A stretch of DNA of 64,000 nucleotides from Nocardioides mangrovi (GTDB lineage: Bacteria; Actinomycetota; Actinomycetes; Propionibacteriales; Nocardioidaceae). The stretch is from positions 1 to 64,000 of the forward strand of contig NZ_JAIQZJ010000008.1 in the NCBI RefSeq assembly GCF_020073815.1. The letters run 5' to 3'. The position numbers and the translations under genes were made by a program. The notes under the pieces were generated by a model that made no database searches, was not told the DNA's origin, and saw nothing but the letters and a program-made list of their open reading frames with translations. Each line of letters begins with the position of its first letter. The stretch's first letter is position 1. This document shows positions 25,627-34,298 of the stretch, one piece after another.

Positions 25627-26892
25627 CTAGGCGTCGCCGGCGCTGTCGGAGTCGTCGCTCTCGCGCAGCTCGAGGATCTCGCGGCGCAGCTGGATCGAGG
25701 TGCGCGCCAGCCGCGAGAGGTCACGGATCGCGCCGTCCAGGTCGACCGCACTGCCGCCCCGCTCCAGCCAGCCGGGCTCGCGGGGTGCGAGCGCCTCGGG
25801 CCGGTTGGCGCCCATGATCCGAGCGACCCGGCGGCGGCGCCGCTCGACGAGGTCGACGAGGCCGTGCCACGCGGTCGCGCCGGCGTCGAGGACCTCGCGC
25901 GGGGTCGGCTCCGCGGACGCGGCCGCCGAGGCGGATGACGTCACGGGCAGGTCGTCGAGGTCGCCGACCAGGTGGGCGCCCGAGCCCTGGATCACGTCGC
26001 GGGTGCGCCGGTTCCACTCGCGGGCGACGGTGGCGGTCGCCTCGTCGAGACCGGGACGGCGCTCCTCGCGCCGCCGCGCGGCGAGGATCGAGGAGGCCAG
26101 CGGCGTCTTGATCGTGCGGTTGTAGTCCCACGGCTTCACGTCCGCGAGCACCAGGTTGAGCCGCCGGACGAGCTCCGAGGACGGGTGCCCCAGCGACGGG
26201 TTGGAGTCCGTCGGCGCCTCCGTCGCGGCGCCCGGGTCCACGCCGATCACCTCGGAGAAGCGGCGCCACAGCAGCTCGGGGTCGCGCCGGTCGAGCGGCA
26301 CCGTGATCACGTGCAGGTGGTCGGCGGGCACCGCGCGACGCCACACGTCGAGGACCCGGCCGACGTCCTGGGTGCGCCGGAACTCCCGCACCGCCGAGTC
26401 ACCGCGCACGGCGTACGCCGGCCACCACGGGCGCACGGCGTTCTGCACGCCCGCCTGGAAGTCCGCCCAGCTGTGGGTCGAGCCGGACGTGATGCTGGTC
26501 TGCCACTGCGCCGGGATCGTCGCGGCGGCGTCGCGGACGGTGAGGACGACGTGGGTGTCGATGCCGGCGAGGTCGCGGGCCAGCCGGGCGGACGAGCGGC
26601 GGCGCGCGAAGGAGAGGAACTCCATCGAGACCACGTTCGTCGCGTCGGGCCGGCTGCGCACGTCGTCGAGCAGGGCGTCCCAGGCGCCCGCGCTCAGCGA
26701 GGCGATCTGCGGGTCGTGCTGGTCGAGGTGGAGCAGGTCCTGCGCGGCGCGCACCTGGCGCGACCAGGTCTCGCCGACGAAGTTGATCCCGGCCGCGGTC
26801 AGCGTCTCGCGGTTGCCGTCCATCACGCCCTGGAGATAGGTCGTCCCGGTCTTCATCAGGCCGACGTGCAGGTAGAGGACGGGGCGGCTCAC
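25627..26892 (-). CDS. Sulfotransferase-family protein (P-loop, surface glycan type)
   Basis: A 421-residue protein beginning with YLHVGLMKTGTTYLQ, the 5'-phosphosulfate-binding loop (KTGTT) of PAPS-dependent sulfotransferases. A 3'-phosphate-binding-like segment (VVLTVRDAAATIPAQWQ) follows near residue 125. The C-terminal 80 residues are a charged, helical extension ending in an acidic tail. GTG at 26892 is chosen because AAGGAT lies 6 nt upstream. It is divergent from a second sulfotransferase pair with only 42 bp between the starts. Acceptor unknown; glycan sulfation is the usual guess. Confidence 0.75.
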   Translation of the reverse strand: MSRPVLYLHVGLMKTGTTYLQGVMDGNRETLTAAGINFVGETWSRQVRAAQDLLHLDQHDPQIASLSAGAWDALLDDVRSRPDATNVVSMEFLSFARRRSSARLARDLAGIDTHVVLTVRDAAATIPAQWQTSITSGSTHSWADFQAGVQNAVRPWWPAYAVRGDSAVREFRRTQDVGRVLDVWRRAVPADHLHVITVPLDRRDPELLWRRFSEVIGVDPGAATEAPTDSNPSLGHPSSELVRRLNLVLADVKPWDYNRTIKTPLASSILAARRREERRPGLDEATATVAREWNRRTRDVIQGSGAHLVGDLDDLPVTSSASAAASAEPTPREVLDAGATAWHGLVDLVERRRRRVARIMGANRPEALAPREPGWLERGGSAVDLDGAIRDLSRLARTSIQLRREILELRESDDSDSAGDA

Positions 26893-26934
26893 CGGCACAT
26901 CCTTGCACCGCTCAGTCGTGCGACGATGACCGCC

Positions 26935-28050
26935 ATGCACGCAGCCGGAGCCACCGGGACCGCCGCCGACGTGGCCGGATCCTGGGTCGAGCACCTGCGT
27001 GCCGGCGGTACGACGCCGTGGCGGTCCTGGCGCGAGAGTCACCCCGCCGGACCGGCCCCCGTCCCGCCCGTCGTCCCGGGCGCCCAGCAGCTCGAGCTGC
27101 TCCGCCGCTGCAACCTCGCCGGACCGGTCCCGGCGCCGCTCGCGACCCGGGTGCTGGAGGCCAGCGCCCCCGGCCGCGGGCGGCCGGACCTCCAGCTCGA
27201 GGGAGCCGCGGAGCGCCTCGCCTTCGGCCCGCCCCCGGTCGACCCCGCCGACCTGCCCGACGACGAGCTGATCCGGGTCGCCGCCGGGCTGCTGGCCGAG
27301 GACGTCGTCGCCGACGGTCTGCCCGACCCGCACCACGTCCCGGGGGCACGCTGGTTCCGCACCCGCTACCGGGTCACCGGCGACCCGCTGCTCGCCGCCG
27401 CGGCCCGGCGCGACCTCACCCGCCGCGGCCGGCCGCCGGGGGGCCGCGGCGCCGTCGTCCTCGTGCTCGGCGCCGACCTCGGGCAGCTCCTCGCCGACGT
27501 GTGGACCGACCGCTGCCTCGCCGACGGCGCGCCGGCCTGGTCGGACTGGGTCGACCGACTGGCCCGCCGCGGGCCGCTGCCGCCGCGGGCCGACCTGGCG
27601 CACACCGCGGCGTCCTGGGCCGCCCGGGTCGGGCGCGACCGGGTGCACGTCGTCCTCGACCCCGCGGCCGCGCCGCGCCTGGTCGGCGTCCGCCGTGCGC
27701 TCGCCACCCCGACGCCCCTCTCCGCCGACGCGACCGAGCTGTCCCGCCGGGTCGGGCAGGTCCTCGGCCTGCTCGCCGTGCCGCCGGCCCGCGCGGACCT
27801 CCTCGAGCACACGCTCCGGCCCCGGCTGGCCGCCGTGGGCGGCGCCCCGCTGACCCTGCCCGCGCGGCACCAGCGGTGGGCACGGCTGCGGGCGGTGCGG
27901 GTGCAGAAGGCCCTGCTCCGGGCTGGATACCCTGTCCATGGCGACCCGGACCGCCTGCTGCCCGTCCTCCGCGACGGCGTCGAGCAGCCCGACGACGCCG
28001 GGGTACTGCAGCTGGCGATGCGCCTGCTGCTGGAGAAGAGGAGCGAGTGA
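26935..28050 (+). CDS. Degenerate sulfotransferase-like protein lacking the P-loop
   Basis: A 371-residue protein without obvious database-type motif. Its second half aligns by eye with both neighbouring sulfotransferases: VVLVLGADLGQLLADVWTD corresponds to the VHLVVSARDLVRQIPAEWQ segment, DRVHVVL to QIHVVTV, and the distal Leu/Arg-rich helix matches too. The N-terminal KTGT loop is missing and the first 180 residues are unrelated. It is therefore probably a non-catalytic paralogue, perhaps a partner or regulator. GACGAT 7 nt upstream supports ATG 26935 over ATG 26926. GTGA overlap couples it to the next gene. Confidence 0.6.
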   Translation: MHAAGATGTAADVAGSWVEHLRAGGTTPWRSWRESHPAGPAPVPPVVPGAQQLELLRRCNLAGPVPAPLATRVLEASAPGRGRPDLQLEGAAERLAFGPPPVDPADLPDDELIRVAAGLLAEDVVADGLPDPHHVPGARWFRTRYRVTGDPLLAAAARRDLTRRGRPPGGRGAVVLVLGADLGQLLADVWTDRCLADGAPAWSDWVDRLARRGPLPPRADLAHTAASWAARVGRDRVHVVLDPAAAPRLVGVRRALATPTPLSADATELSRRVGQVLGLLAVPPARADLLEHTLRPRLAAVGGAPLTLPARHQRWARLRAVRVQKALLRAGYPVHGDPDRLLPVLRDGVEQPDDAGVLQLAMRLLLEKRSE

Positions 28051-29273
28051 GCAAGCGGGTCCTCCTGCACGTCGGGACGCCGAAGACCGGCACGTCCTAC
28101 CTCCAGGACGTGCTCTTCCGGAACAAGCGGGTCCTCACGTCCGCCGGGATCCTCTACCCCGCCGACCGCTTCGACGCCCACTTCCTCGCCGCGCTCGACC
28201 TGATGCGGCTGCCGTGGGGCGGCCTCGAGGCCGAGGCCGTCGGCGCCTGGGACCGGCTCGCGGAGCAGGTACGCCGCCACGACGGCACCGCGATCATCAG
28301 CCACGAGATCCTCGCGACCGCGTCGCGGGCGCAGGCCGGCCGTGCGCTCGCCTCGCTGGGGCACGGCGACGGCACCGAGGTCCACCTCGTCGTCTCCGCG
28401 CGCGACCTGGTCCGGCAGATCCCGGCCGAGTGGCAGGAGAACGTCAAGCACCGGGCCGGGCTCTCCTTCCGCGCCTTCCTCGACCAGATCCGCGACCCCG
28501 AGCGGTCGACCCGGATCGCCACCTGGTTCTGGGGCGTCCAGGAGCTCCCGGACATCCTCAACCGCTGGGGTCACGAGCTGCCGCCCGAGCAGATCCACGT
28601 CGTCACCGTGCCGCCCGCCGGCGGTCCGCAGCAGCTGCTGTGGAAGCGGTTCAGCATCGCCTTCGGCCTCGACGGGCTCGACCTGGACCTGCAGGCCGAG
28701 CGCGCCAACCCGTCCCTGGGCGTCCCGGAGACCGCGCTGGTCCGCCGGATCAACCGCGCCGCCAACCACGACCTCGGGCCGTCCGACTACCGCCCGCTGG
28801 TCCGCGAGCTGCTCGCCCACCAGACCCTCTCGCGGCGCACCCGCTCGCCCCGGCTGGCGCTGCCGCCGGACCTGCACCCGTGGGTCGCGGAGGTCACCGG
28901 ATCCTGGACGGCCGAGATCGAGCAGCGGGGCTACGACGTGGTCGGCGACCTCGCCGACCTGGCCGGGGCGCCGCCGGTGGCGGCCAGCATGGCCGACTAC
29001 GCCGACCCGGACGCCCCCGACGAGACCGAGGTCGCGGCGGCCGGGGTCGACGCGATCAAGGCGCTGCTGCTCGAGGGCGCGCGGCTCCGGCACAGCGAGG
29101 AGCGGCTCCGGCAGGAGCTGCACGACGCCCAGATGGCGCTGGAGCGCGCCTACCTGCGCCCGACGTACCGGTGGCGCGAGAAGACCTACCGTCGGCTCAC
29201 CTCGAGCCGCGCCGGACGGGGCCTGCTCAAGGTCTACCGGCGGGTCCGCGGCCGCAGCTCGCGCACGGCGTAG
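28047..29273 (+). CDS. Sulfotransferase-family protein (second P-loop copy)
   Basis: A 408-residue protein starting LLHVGTPKTGTSYLQDVL, with the KTGTS phosphosulfate loop at about residue 13 and the VHLVVSARDLVRQIPAEWQ segment near 115. The C-terminus has a charged helical region (about 330-375, probable coiled coil) and a basic tail. GTG start overlaps the stop of the degenerate paralogue (GTGA), so they are co-translated. It overlaps the convergent EcsC gene by 40 bp. Together with the divergent copy it probably sulfates a cell-surface glycan or glycolipid; substrate is not predictable. Confidence 0.78.
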   Translation: MSKRVLLHVGTPKTGTSYLQDVLFRNKRVLTSAGILYPADRFDAHFLAALDLMRLPWGGLEAEAVGAWDRLAEQVRRHDGTAIISHEILATASRAQAGRALASLGHGDGTEVHLVVSARDLVRQIPAEWQENVKHRAGLSFRAFLDQIRDPERSTRIATWFWGVQELPDILNRWGHELPPEQIHVVTVPPAGGPQQLLWKRFSIAFGLDGLDLDLQAERANPSLGVPETALVRRINRAANHDLGPSDYRPLVRELLAHQTLSRRTRSPRLALPPDLHPWVAEVTGSWTAEIEQRGYDVVGDLADLAGAPPVAASMADYADPDAPDETEVAAAGVDAIKALLLEGARLRHSEERLRQELHDAQMALERAYLRPTYRWREKTYRRLTSSRAGRGLLKVYRRVRGRSSRTA

Positions 29274-29866
29274 CGCGCCACCTGCCAGGTCGCCACGCTG
29301 TCGGCGCCGAGCCCGACGACGCCGCCGACGACCGGGATCTTGCGGCCGAAGGCCAGCACGGCGTGCTTGCCGCCGAGCCGCGCCACCAGATGGCCGGTGA
29401 CCTCGCCGGCGAGGACCTGCTCCAGCTCCTGGTCGTGGACCGGCGCGGTCGCGATCGCCATCGGCGGCGCGGGGAGGCGCTGCTCGCGGACGAGCGCGTC
29501 GACGCGCCGCTCGCCGAGCAGGCAGGTCAGCACGGCGTTGTGCGTGCGGGGGTCGGCCAGGTCGTAGCCGCGCAGGTGTGCGATCCCGGCGACCATCCGC
29601 GCCTGGATGAGCGCGAGGCCGGTGATGTTGGCGGGCACCGTGACCGGCGCGGCGATCACCCCGCCGAGGCTGGTGAGCAGGCCCTGTGCGCCGGCGTACC
29701 TGACGTGGTCGTCGATGAGCGCGTCGATGGCCTTGTCGACCTGGCCGTCGTGGTCGCGGAGGTGCTTCTCGGCGGCGCGGGCGGCGGGGGAGAGCGGGCC
29801 GAGCCCGTCGAGCGCGCGACGCAGCGCAACGCTGGCGGTCCCGGCGTCGGTGGTCTCCTCGCTCAC
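29234..29866 (-). CDS. EcsC-family protein
   Basis: A 210-residue protein resembling the EcsC family: two amphipathic/hydrophobic stretches (TSLGGVIAAPVTVPANITGLALIQARMVAGIAHLRG near 65-100 and GRKIPVVGGVVGLGADSVATWQVARYA near the C-terminus) with the PxN(I/V)TxxxxxQ pattern. EcsC proteins are membrane-associated and of unknown exact function. GTG at 29866 is supported by TACCAT (29879-29874) 7 nt upstream. It is divergent from aat, with the two leaderless promoters packed into 33 bp. Confidence 0.8.
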   Translation of the reverse strand: MSEETTDAGTASVALRRALDGLGPLSPAARAAEKHLRDHDGQVDKAIDALIDDHVRYAGAQGLLTSLGGVIAAPVTVPANITGLALIQARMVAGIAHLRGYDLADPRTHNAVLTCLLGERRVDALVREQRLPAPPMAIATAPVHDQELEQVLAGEVTGHLVARLGGKHAVLAFGRKIPVVGGVVGLGADSVATWQVARYAVRELRPRTRR

Positions 29867-29899
29867 GTGGTCGATGGTACGGACCGCTACCGTCGGCCC

Positions 29900-30580
29900 A
29901 TGCCCGCCGAGCCACCGCCGACCCGCTGGTCGTTCGGTGACCCGGCCCGCTACGACCCGGACGACGACCTCGTCGCGGCCGGCGCCGACCTGGAGCCGGG
30001 CACCCTGCTCGCGGCCTACCGGCACGGGCTCTTCCCGATGCCGTCGGGCGCGCGGGGGGAGCCGATGTTCTGGTTCTGCCCCGTGCTGCGCGGGGTGCTG
30101 CCGCTCGACGGCCTGGCGGTCAGCCGCTCGCTGCGCCGCTCGGCCCGGGACTTCGAGGTGCGCGTCGACACCGCCTTCGCGGACGTGGTCGACGCGTGCG
30201 CCGACCCGCGCCGCCCGCAGGGCTGGATCGACGGCGACATCCGCGCGGCGTACCTCCGGCTGCACGAGCTGGGCTGGGCGCACTCGGTCGAGGCGTGGCG
30301 CGACGGGCGGCTCGCCGGCGGGCTCTACGGCGTCGCGATCGGCGGGCTCTTCGCGGGGGAGTCGATGTTCCACCGGGAGCGGGACGCCTCGAAGGTCGCG
30401 CTGCTCGGCCTGGTCGAGGGGCTGCGCGACGAGCACGCGGCCCGGCGGCTGCTCGACGTGCAGTGGGCGACGCCGCACCTGGCCTCGCTGGGCGTGGTCG
30501 AGATCGAGCGGTCGGCGTATCTGGCCCGGCTGCAGCGCGCTCTTGAGGTTCCGGAGGCTGGGATCTTCTCGGGCCGGTGA
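29900..30580 (+). CDS. aat: Leucyl/phenylalanyl-tRNA--protein transferase
   Basis: A 226-residue L/F-transferase that adds Leu or Phe from tRNA to N-terminal Lys or Arg of proteins, marking them for ClpS/ClpAP degradation. Conserved elements are GDLEPGTLLAAYRHGLFPMP-like start, WFCPVLRGVLPL, QGWIDGDIRAAY, the GNAT-like substrate core VEAWRDGRLAGGLYGVAIGGLFAGESMF and WATPHLASLG. Length is normal for the family. TACCGT (29888-29893) is 6 nt before the ATG. No clp genes are nearby. Confidence 0.93.
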   Translation: MPAEPPPTRWSFGDPARYDPDDDLVAAGADLEPGTLLAAYRHGLFPMPSGARGEPMFWFCPVLRGVLPLDGLAVSRSLRRSARDFEVRVDTAFADVVDACADPRRPQGWIDGDIRAAYLRLHELGWAHSVEAWRDGRLAGGLYGVAIGGLFAGESMFHRERDASKVALLGLVEGLRDEHAARRLLDVQWATPHLASLGVVEIERSAYLARLQRALEVPEAGIFSGR

Positions 30581-30652
30581 ATGGATCGTCAGCGCCGGGG
30601 AAGGGTGCAGCCCGACGGACCGACCTGGATCGACACACGGGAGACGAAGAAC

Positions 30653-31141
30653 ATGCGAGCTTGGGCACGACGTACCGGACTGGTCGCGGCGGGCGCGGTG
30701 CTCGCCCTGGGCGGCCTGACCGCCTGCGGCGGGAGCGACGGTGGCGACGGCGGGGGCGGCAGCGGCTCGGATGCGCCGGCCGACGCGTCGAAGGACGACT
30801 TCTGCGAGGCCTTCAGCGGGCTCTACGACGCGGTCCTGTCGCAGTCGACGTCGGGGGAGACCTCCAACGCGATCAAGGCCTTCAAGGACTGGGCCAACGA
30901 CATGAAGGACGTCGGCACCCCCTCGGACATGCCCGACGACGCCCGTCAGGGCTTCGAGGTCTTCATCGACGCCGCGCTGAAGATCGACGACGACGCCTCG
31001 GTCGACGACCTGCAGAACTTCGGCGACGACCTGCCCCAGTCCGACCAGGACGCCGGGGAGGCCTTCGGCGACTGGGCGACGCAGAACTGCCCGTCGGCGA
31101 TCCCGACCGACCTGCCGAGCGTCGACCCCTCGGCGAGCTGA
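30653..31141 (+). CDS. Predicted lipoprotein, unknown function
   Basis: A 162-residue exported lipoprotein: basic N-terminus, hydrophobic segment and lipobox LTAC (Cys near residue 25), then a Gly/Ser/Asp linker. The mature part is acidic and helical, with two further cysteines (near 51 and 149) that could form a disulfide. Similar small lipoproteins of unknown role are common in actinobacteria. ATG 30653 follows GGGAGACGAAG. It stands alone, converging with the rhodanese gene. Confidence 0.75.
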   Translation: MRAWARRTGLVAAGAVLALGGLTACGGSDGGDGGGGSGSDAPADASKDDFCEAFSGLYDAVLSQSTSGETSNAIKAFKDWANDMKDVGTPSDMPDDARQGFEVFIDAALKIDDDASVDDLQNFGDDLPQSDQDAGEAFGDWATQNCPSAIPTDLPSVDPSAS

Positions 31142-31164
31142 CCAGGGTCAGCTGACCAGGGTCA
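31137..31164. repeat. Tandem duplication of a 14-bp palindromic unit
   Basis: GCTGACCAGGGTCA occurs twice in a row (31137-31150, 31151-31164). Each contains the dyad TGACC-AG-GGTCA. The first copy holds the lipoprotein stop codon, and the second reaches the stop of the convergent rhodanese gene, so it is the whole intergenic spacer and could act as a weak bidirectional terminator. Confidence 0.7.
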
Positions 31165-31491
31165 GATGACGACGGGAGGCTGCCCGGTGTCGCTCACCAT
31201 CGGGCGCCCGGCGGCCTCCCAGTCGAGCATCCCGCCGGCCAGGTTGACCACGTCGTACCCCTGCTGCTGGAGCCACATCACGGCCTGGCCGGAGCGGCCG
31301 CCGACCTTGCAGACCACGAGCGTCTGCTCGGTTGGGAGCTCGGCGAGGCGCACGGGCAGCAGCGAGAGCGGCACGTGCAGCGCCCCCTCGATGTGGCCGT
31401 GGGCCCACTCGTCGGGCTCGCGGACGTCGAGCACGACCAGCCCCTCGGGGAGCGGGTCGGGCACCTGGGCGATGGACACGGTGGGAATCAT
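31162..31491 (-). CDS. Rhodanese-like protein
   Basis: A 109-residue single-domain rhodanese with LDVREPDEWAHGHIEGALHVPL and catalytic Cys61 in CKVGGRSGQA. It transfers sulfane sulfur; substrate is unknown. It lies immediately downstream of the Fpg/Nei gene, with the two overlapping by 4 bp (ATGA), and shows no link to the sulfur island 15 kb away. Domain length and motif are complete, so it should be active. Confidence 0.9.
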   Translation of the reverse strand: MIPTVSIAQVPDPLPEGLVVLDVREPDEWAHGHIEGALHVPLSLLPVRLAELPTEQTLVVCKVGGRSGQAVMWLQQQGYDVVNLAGGMLDWEAAGRPMVSDTGQPPVVI

Positions 31492-32354
31492 TTGAGGAGC
31501 TTGCTCATCCGTCGGTCGGCCAGCGGCTTGCCGCCGGTCTGGCAGGTCGGGCAGTACTGCAGGGAGGAGTCGGCGAACGACACCTCCCGCACCGTGTCAC
31601 CGCAGACCGGGCAGGGCTGCCCGGTGCGGCCGTGCACGGCGAGGTTGGACTTCTTCTCGCCCTTGAGCTCGCTGGCGGCGAGCCCGCGGCTGCGCTCGAC
31701 GGCGTCGCCGAGAGTGGTGCGCAGGGCGTCGTACAGGGTCTGGAGCTCGTCGTCGGTGAGGTGACCGGCGGGCTTGAACGGCGACATCTTCGCGGCGTGC
31801 AGGATCTCGTCGGAGTAGGCGTTGCCGATGCCGGCGATGGTGCCCTGGTGGCGGAGCACGCCCTTGAGCTGCTTGCCGCCCTCCTTCTCGAGGATCGCCC
31901 GGAGCCGGTCGATGGTGAAGTCGTCGCTGAGCGGGTCCGGACCGAGGCTCGCGACGCCCGGCACGTCCTGGGCGTCGCGGACGACGTACGCCGCCAGGCT
32001 CTTGCGGGTGCCCGCCTCGGTGACGTCGAGGCCGGACTGGTCGTCCAGCACGATCCGCAGCGCGAGCGTGGACTTGGTGCTCGGCTTGGGCGGGATCGTC
32101 GGCACCTCGTCGCGCCAGCGCACCCAGCCCGCGCGGGCGAGGTGCATGACGAGGTGGACGCCCGACGCCTCGATGTCGAGGAACTTGCCGTGCCGGGTGA
32201 CCCCGTCGACCAGGGTGCCCTCGAGGGCCGACAGCGGCGGGTCGAAGGTCTTCAGCGCGCTGAACTGCGCCACGTGGATCTTCGCGATCGCGTGCCCGTC
32301 CAGCCGGCCCGCGAGGTCGAGGGCCAGCGCTTCCACCTCCGGCAGCTCGGGCAC
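31488..32354 (-). CDS. Fpg/Nei-family DNA glycosylase
   Basis: A 288-residue base-excision-repair enzyme with N-terminal PELPEVE (catalytic Pro2-Glu3), the Lys of RHGKFLDIE, the helix-two-turn-helix near GTIAGIGNAYSDEIL, and a C-terminal zinc finger (CPVC and CPTC separated by 17 residues). It removes oxidised bases and nicks the abasic site. The exact subtype (Fpg or Nei) cannot be settled by eye. GTG start with TAGACT (32366-32361) 6 nt upstream. Coupled to the downstream rhodanese. Confidence 0.9.
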   Translation of the reverse strand: MPELPEVEALALDLAGRLDGHAIAKIHVAQFSALKTFDPPLSALEGTLVDGVTRHGKFLDIEASGVHLVMHLARAGWVRWRDEVPTIPPKPSTKSTLALRIVLDDQSGLDVTEAGTRKSLAAYVVRDAQDVPGVASLGPDPLSDDFTIDRLRAILEKEGGKQLKGVLRHQGTIAGIGNAYSDEILHAAKMSPFKPAGHLTDDELQTLYDALRTTLGDAVERSRGLAASELKGEKKSNLAVHGRTGQPCPVCGDTVREVSFADSSLQYCPTCQTGGKPLADRRMSKLLK

Positions 32355-32400
32355 GGGGCGAGTCTAGGCGGGGCCGCCCACGGCTCGGGTGGGCGCGGAC

Positions 32401-32478
32401 GGCTGTAACGCCCGGTTACCTGCTCTTCCCAGGGTGCTGCGGCACGGTGGGAACAGCAGGCAACCGGGCGTTACAGCC
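32401..32478. repeat. Long hairpin element B (31-nt arms)
   Basis: Arms 32401-32431 and 32448-32478 pair over 31 nt with two mismatches, closing a loop of 16 nt. The inner part holds ACCTGCTCTTCCCAGGGTG (32418-32436), 17 of 19 bases of which recur in the hairpin at 44131. It sits in the divergent gap between the Fpg/Nei gene and the small gene at 32546. Lacking a T-run, it is not a standard terminator; more like a MITE/REP-type element. Confidence 0.8.
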
Positions 32479-32545
32479 CTCGCCCTCGCCATCCCGGGTC
32501 ACACGTTTCGGTGACAGCCGCGCTGGGCGGGCGCATGATGGAGGG

Positions 32546-32800
32546 GTGACCGTCGTCCGCCCGCTGCCGGAGACGGGGTCGATCTACCTCGACGCCCGTG
32601 GCGGCGACCGCGCGCTCCGGGTCACCTGGCACCAGGAGTCGAGCATCGTGGTGCTGTCGCTGTGGCGCGACACCGTGTGCGCCGGGTCGTTCCGGCTGAG
32701 CATCGACGAGGTGCCCGACCTGATCGACGTGCTCCGCCAGACGCTGACCGACGCCTACGACCGCGCGGCCGACCGGCTGCACGCCGTCGACTCGGCCTGA
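32546..32800 (+). CDS. Conserved small actinobacterial protein, unknown function
   Basis: An 84-residue protein with the recognisable core GSIYLDARGGDRALRVTWHQESSIVVLSLWRDTVCAGSFRLSI followed by a helix (VPDLIDVLRQTL). Close relatives occur across actinobacteria as uncharacterised proteins (recollection). Predicted small beta-barrel followed by helices, cytosolic. GTG at 32546 is chosen because CATGAT lies 6 nt upstream; the longer in-frame ATG at 32447 would start inside the hairpin and is rejected. Confidence 0.75.
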   Translation: MTVVRPLPETGSIYLDARGGDRALRVTWHQESSIVVLSLWRDTVCAGSFRLSIDEVPDLIDVLRQTLTDAYDRAADRLHAVDSA

Positions 32801-33079
32801 GGCCGCCGGCGTCGTCGTACGGCCGATTGCCGTACGCCGGGTCGGTGACGCCGTACGCCCGACCTCGGGGGCACTCCTGTCACCCCGGGGGTGTTGCCAC
32901 GGCCCCGAGGTGCGCGAATCCCCGGTGAGCCGGGTGTTCATGCAGCCCGGCGCCGCACACCCCTCGATCGGTCACGAAACCCCACCGATCCGGGCCTCCA
33001 GCCGGTCGTTTGGTCACCAACCCCCGCGATGAGGCGAGTTGTCTACGGTTTCCCCTAGAAACGCCGATACCGTCCGAGC
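32801..33079. other. Intergenic region of 279 bp
   Basis: No coding potential that I trust. It contains a 7-bp-arm hairpin (32817-32823 with 32829-32835, loop CGATT) just after the stop of the previous gene, a wider CTCGGGG...CCCCGAG inverted repeat near 32863-32910, and the promoter of the ATPase gene at its right end (TACCGT, 33068-33073). Confidence 0.6.
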
Positions 33080-34279
33080 ATGGACCCGATCAGGAACCCG
33101 TACGCGCCGGGAGCGGGGCAGCGGCCGCCGGAGCTGGCCGGTCGGGACCGCGAGCTGGCGCAGTTCGACATCACCCTGGAGCGGGTCGCGGCGGCCCGCC
33201 CCGAGCGGAGCATGGTCCTGAGCGGGCTCCGGGGCGTCGGCAAGACGGTGCTCCTCAACGCCCTCCGCGGTCAGGCCGTACGACGGGCCTGGGGGACCGG
33301 CAAGATCGAGGCGCGACCCGACCAGAGCATCCGGATCCCGGTCGCGCAGGCGGTGCACGCCGCGGTCCGCGAGGTCGCCCACCGGCACCGCGACCCCGAC
33401 CGGGTCGACGAGGTCGCGGGCGTCCTCAAGAGCTTCGCGCTCAAGACCGGCGTCGAGGACCGCAAGGGCATGAGGTGGACGCCGCCGATCGATGTCGTCG
33501 CCACCCGCGGACGAGCCGACTCCGGCGACCTCGAGCTCGACCTCATCGAGCTCTTCGGCGACGTCGCGTCGCTGGCCGGTGACCTCGGCGTCGGCATCGG
33601 CCTCTTCGTCGACGAGATGCAGGACCTCGCGCCCGCCGAGCTCGCCGCCGTCTGCGGCGCCTGCCACGAGCTCAGCCAGCAGCGCGCGCCGCTCCTCGTC
33701 GTCGGCGCCGGCCTGCCGCACCTCCCGGTCGCGCTCGCCGCCGCCAAGTCGTACGCCGAGCGCCTCTTCCGCTACGTCTCCGTCGACCGGCTCCCGCGCG
33801 ACATGGCCGACCGCGCCTGGATGGTCCCGGCCGCCGAGGAGGAGGTCGACTTCGAGCCCGAGGCCCTCGACGAGCTCTACCGCCTCACCGACGGCTACCC
33901 CTACTTCGTCCAGGCCTACGGCAAGGTCACGTGGGACGCCGCCCTCGGCTCGCCGATCCGGGTCGCCGACGTCCGGGCGGCCGCGCCCGACGCCGAGGCC
34001 GAGCTCGCGGTCGGCTTCTTCGGCGCCCGCTACGAGCGCGCCACCCCCGCCGAGCGCGACTACATGGTCGCGATGGCCGACCTCGGGGCCGACCGCGGCG
34101 ACGGCGCGGTCGACGGCGCCATCCCCACCTCCGACGTCGCCGCCCACCTCGGCCGCAAGCCGCAGTCGCTCTCCCCGGCCCGCGACGGTCTCATCAAGAA
34201 GGGTCTCGTGTACGCCGCCGAGCGCGGCACCGTCGCCTTCACGGTCCCGCACTTCGGCCGGTTCCTCCGGAGTCGATGA
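33080..34279 (+). CDS. AAA-type ATPase with C-terminal winged helix (Orc/Cdc6-like STAND fold)
   Basis: A 399-residue ATP-binding protein: RDRELAQF sensor start, Walker A GLRGVGKT near residue 49, Walker B FVDEMQD near 176, an arginine-rich AAA lid and a C-terminal winged-helix (TSDVAAHLGRKPQSLSPARDGLIKKGLVY, about 350-385) that probably binds DNA. Such proteins are annotated only as ATP-binding protein; no function is known. TACCGT 6 nt before the ATG. The next gene starts 19 nt after the stop. Confidence 0.8.
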   Translation: MDPIRNPYAPGAGQRPPELAGRDRELAQFDITLERVAAARPERSMVLSGLRGVGKTVLLNALRGQAVRRAWGTGKIEARPDQSIRIPVAQAVHAAVREVAHRHRDPDRVDEVAGVLKSFALKTGVEDRKGMRWTPPIDVVATRGRADSGDLELDLIELFGDVASLAGDLGVGIGLFVDEMQDLAPAELAAVCGACHELSQQRAPLLVVGAGLPHLPVALAAAKSYAERLFRYVSVDRLPRDMADRAWMVPAAEEEVDFEPEALDELYRLTDGYPYFVQAYGKVTWDAALGSPIRVADVRAAAPDAEAELAVGFFGARYERATPAERDYMVAMADLGADRGDGAVDGAIPTSDVAAHLGRKPQSLSPARDGLIKKGLVYAAERGTVAFTVPHFGRFLRSR

Positions 34280-34298
34280 CACCCCCGACAATGGACCC

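Noticed and set aside
27366..29915. 849-codon minus-strand frame over the sulfotransferase genes
   Set aside because: Antisense to three supported genes, biased composition, no motifs.
32447..32545. Longer start for the small conserved protein
   Set aside because: Starts inside hairpin B, is Arg/Pro-rich and not in keeping with the conserved part of the family; a leaderless -10 marks 32546.
32817..32835. Hairpin after the small conserved gene as intrinsic terminator
   Set aside because: Seven-bp stem with no following T-run; too weak to call.
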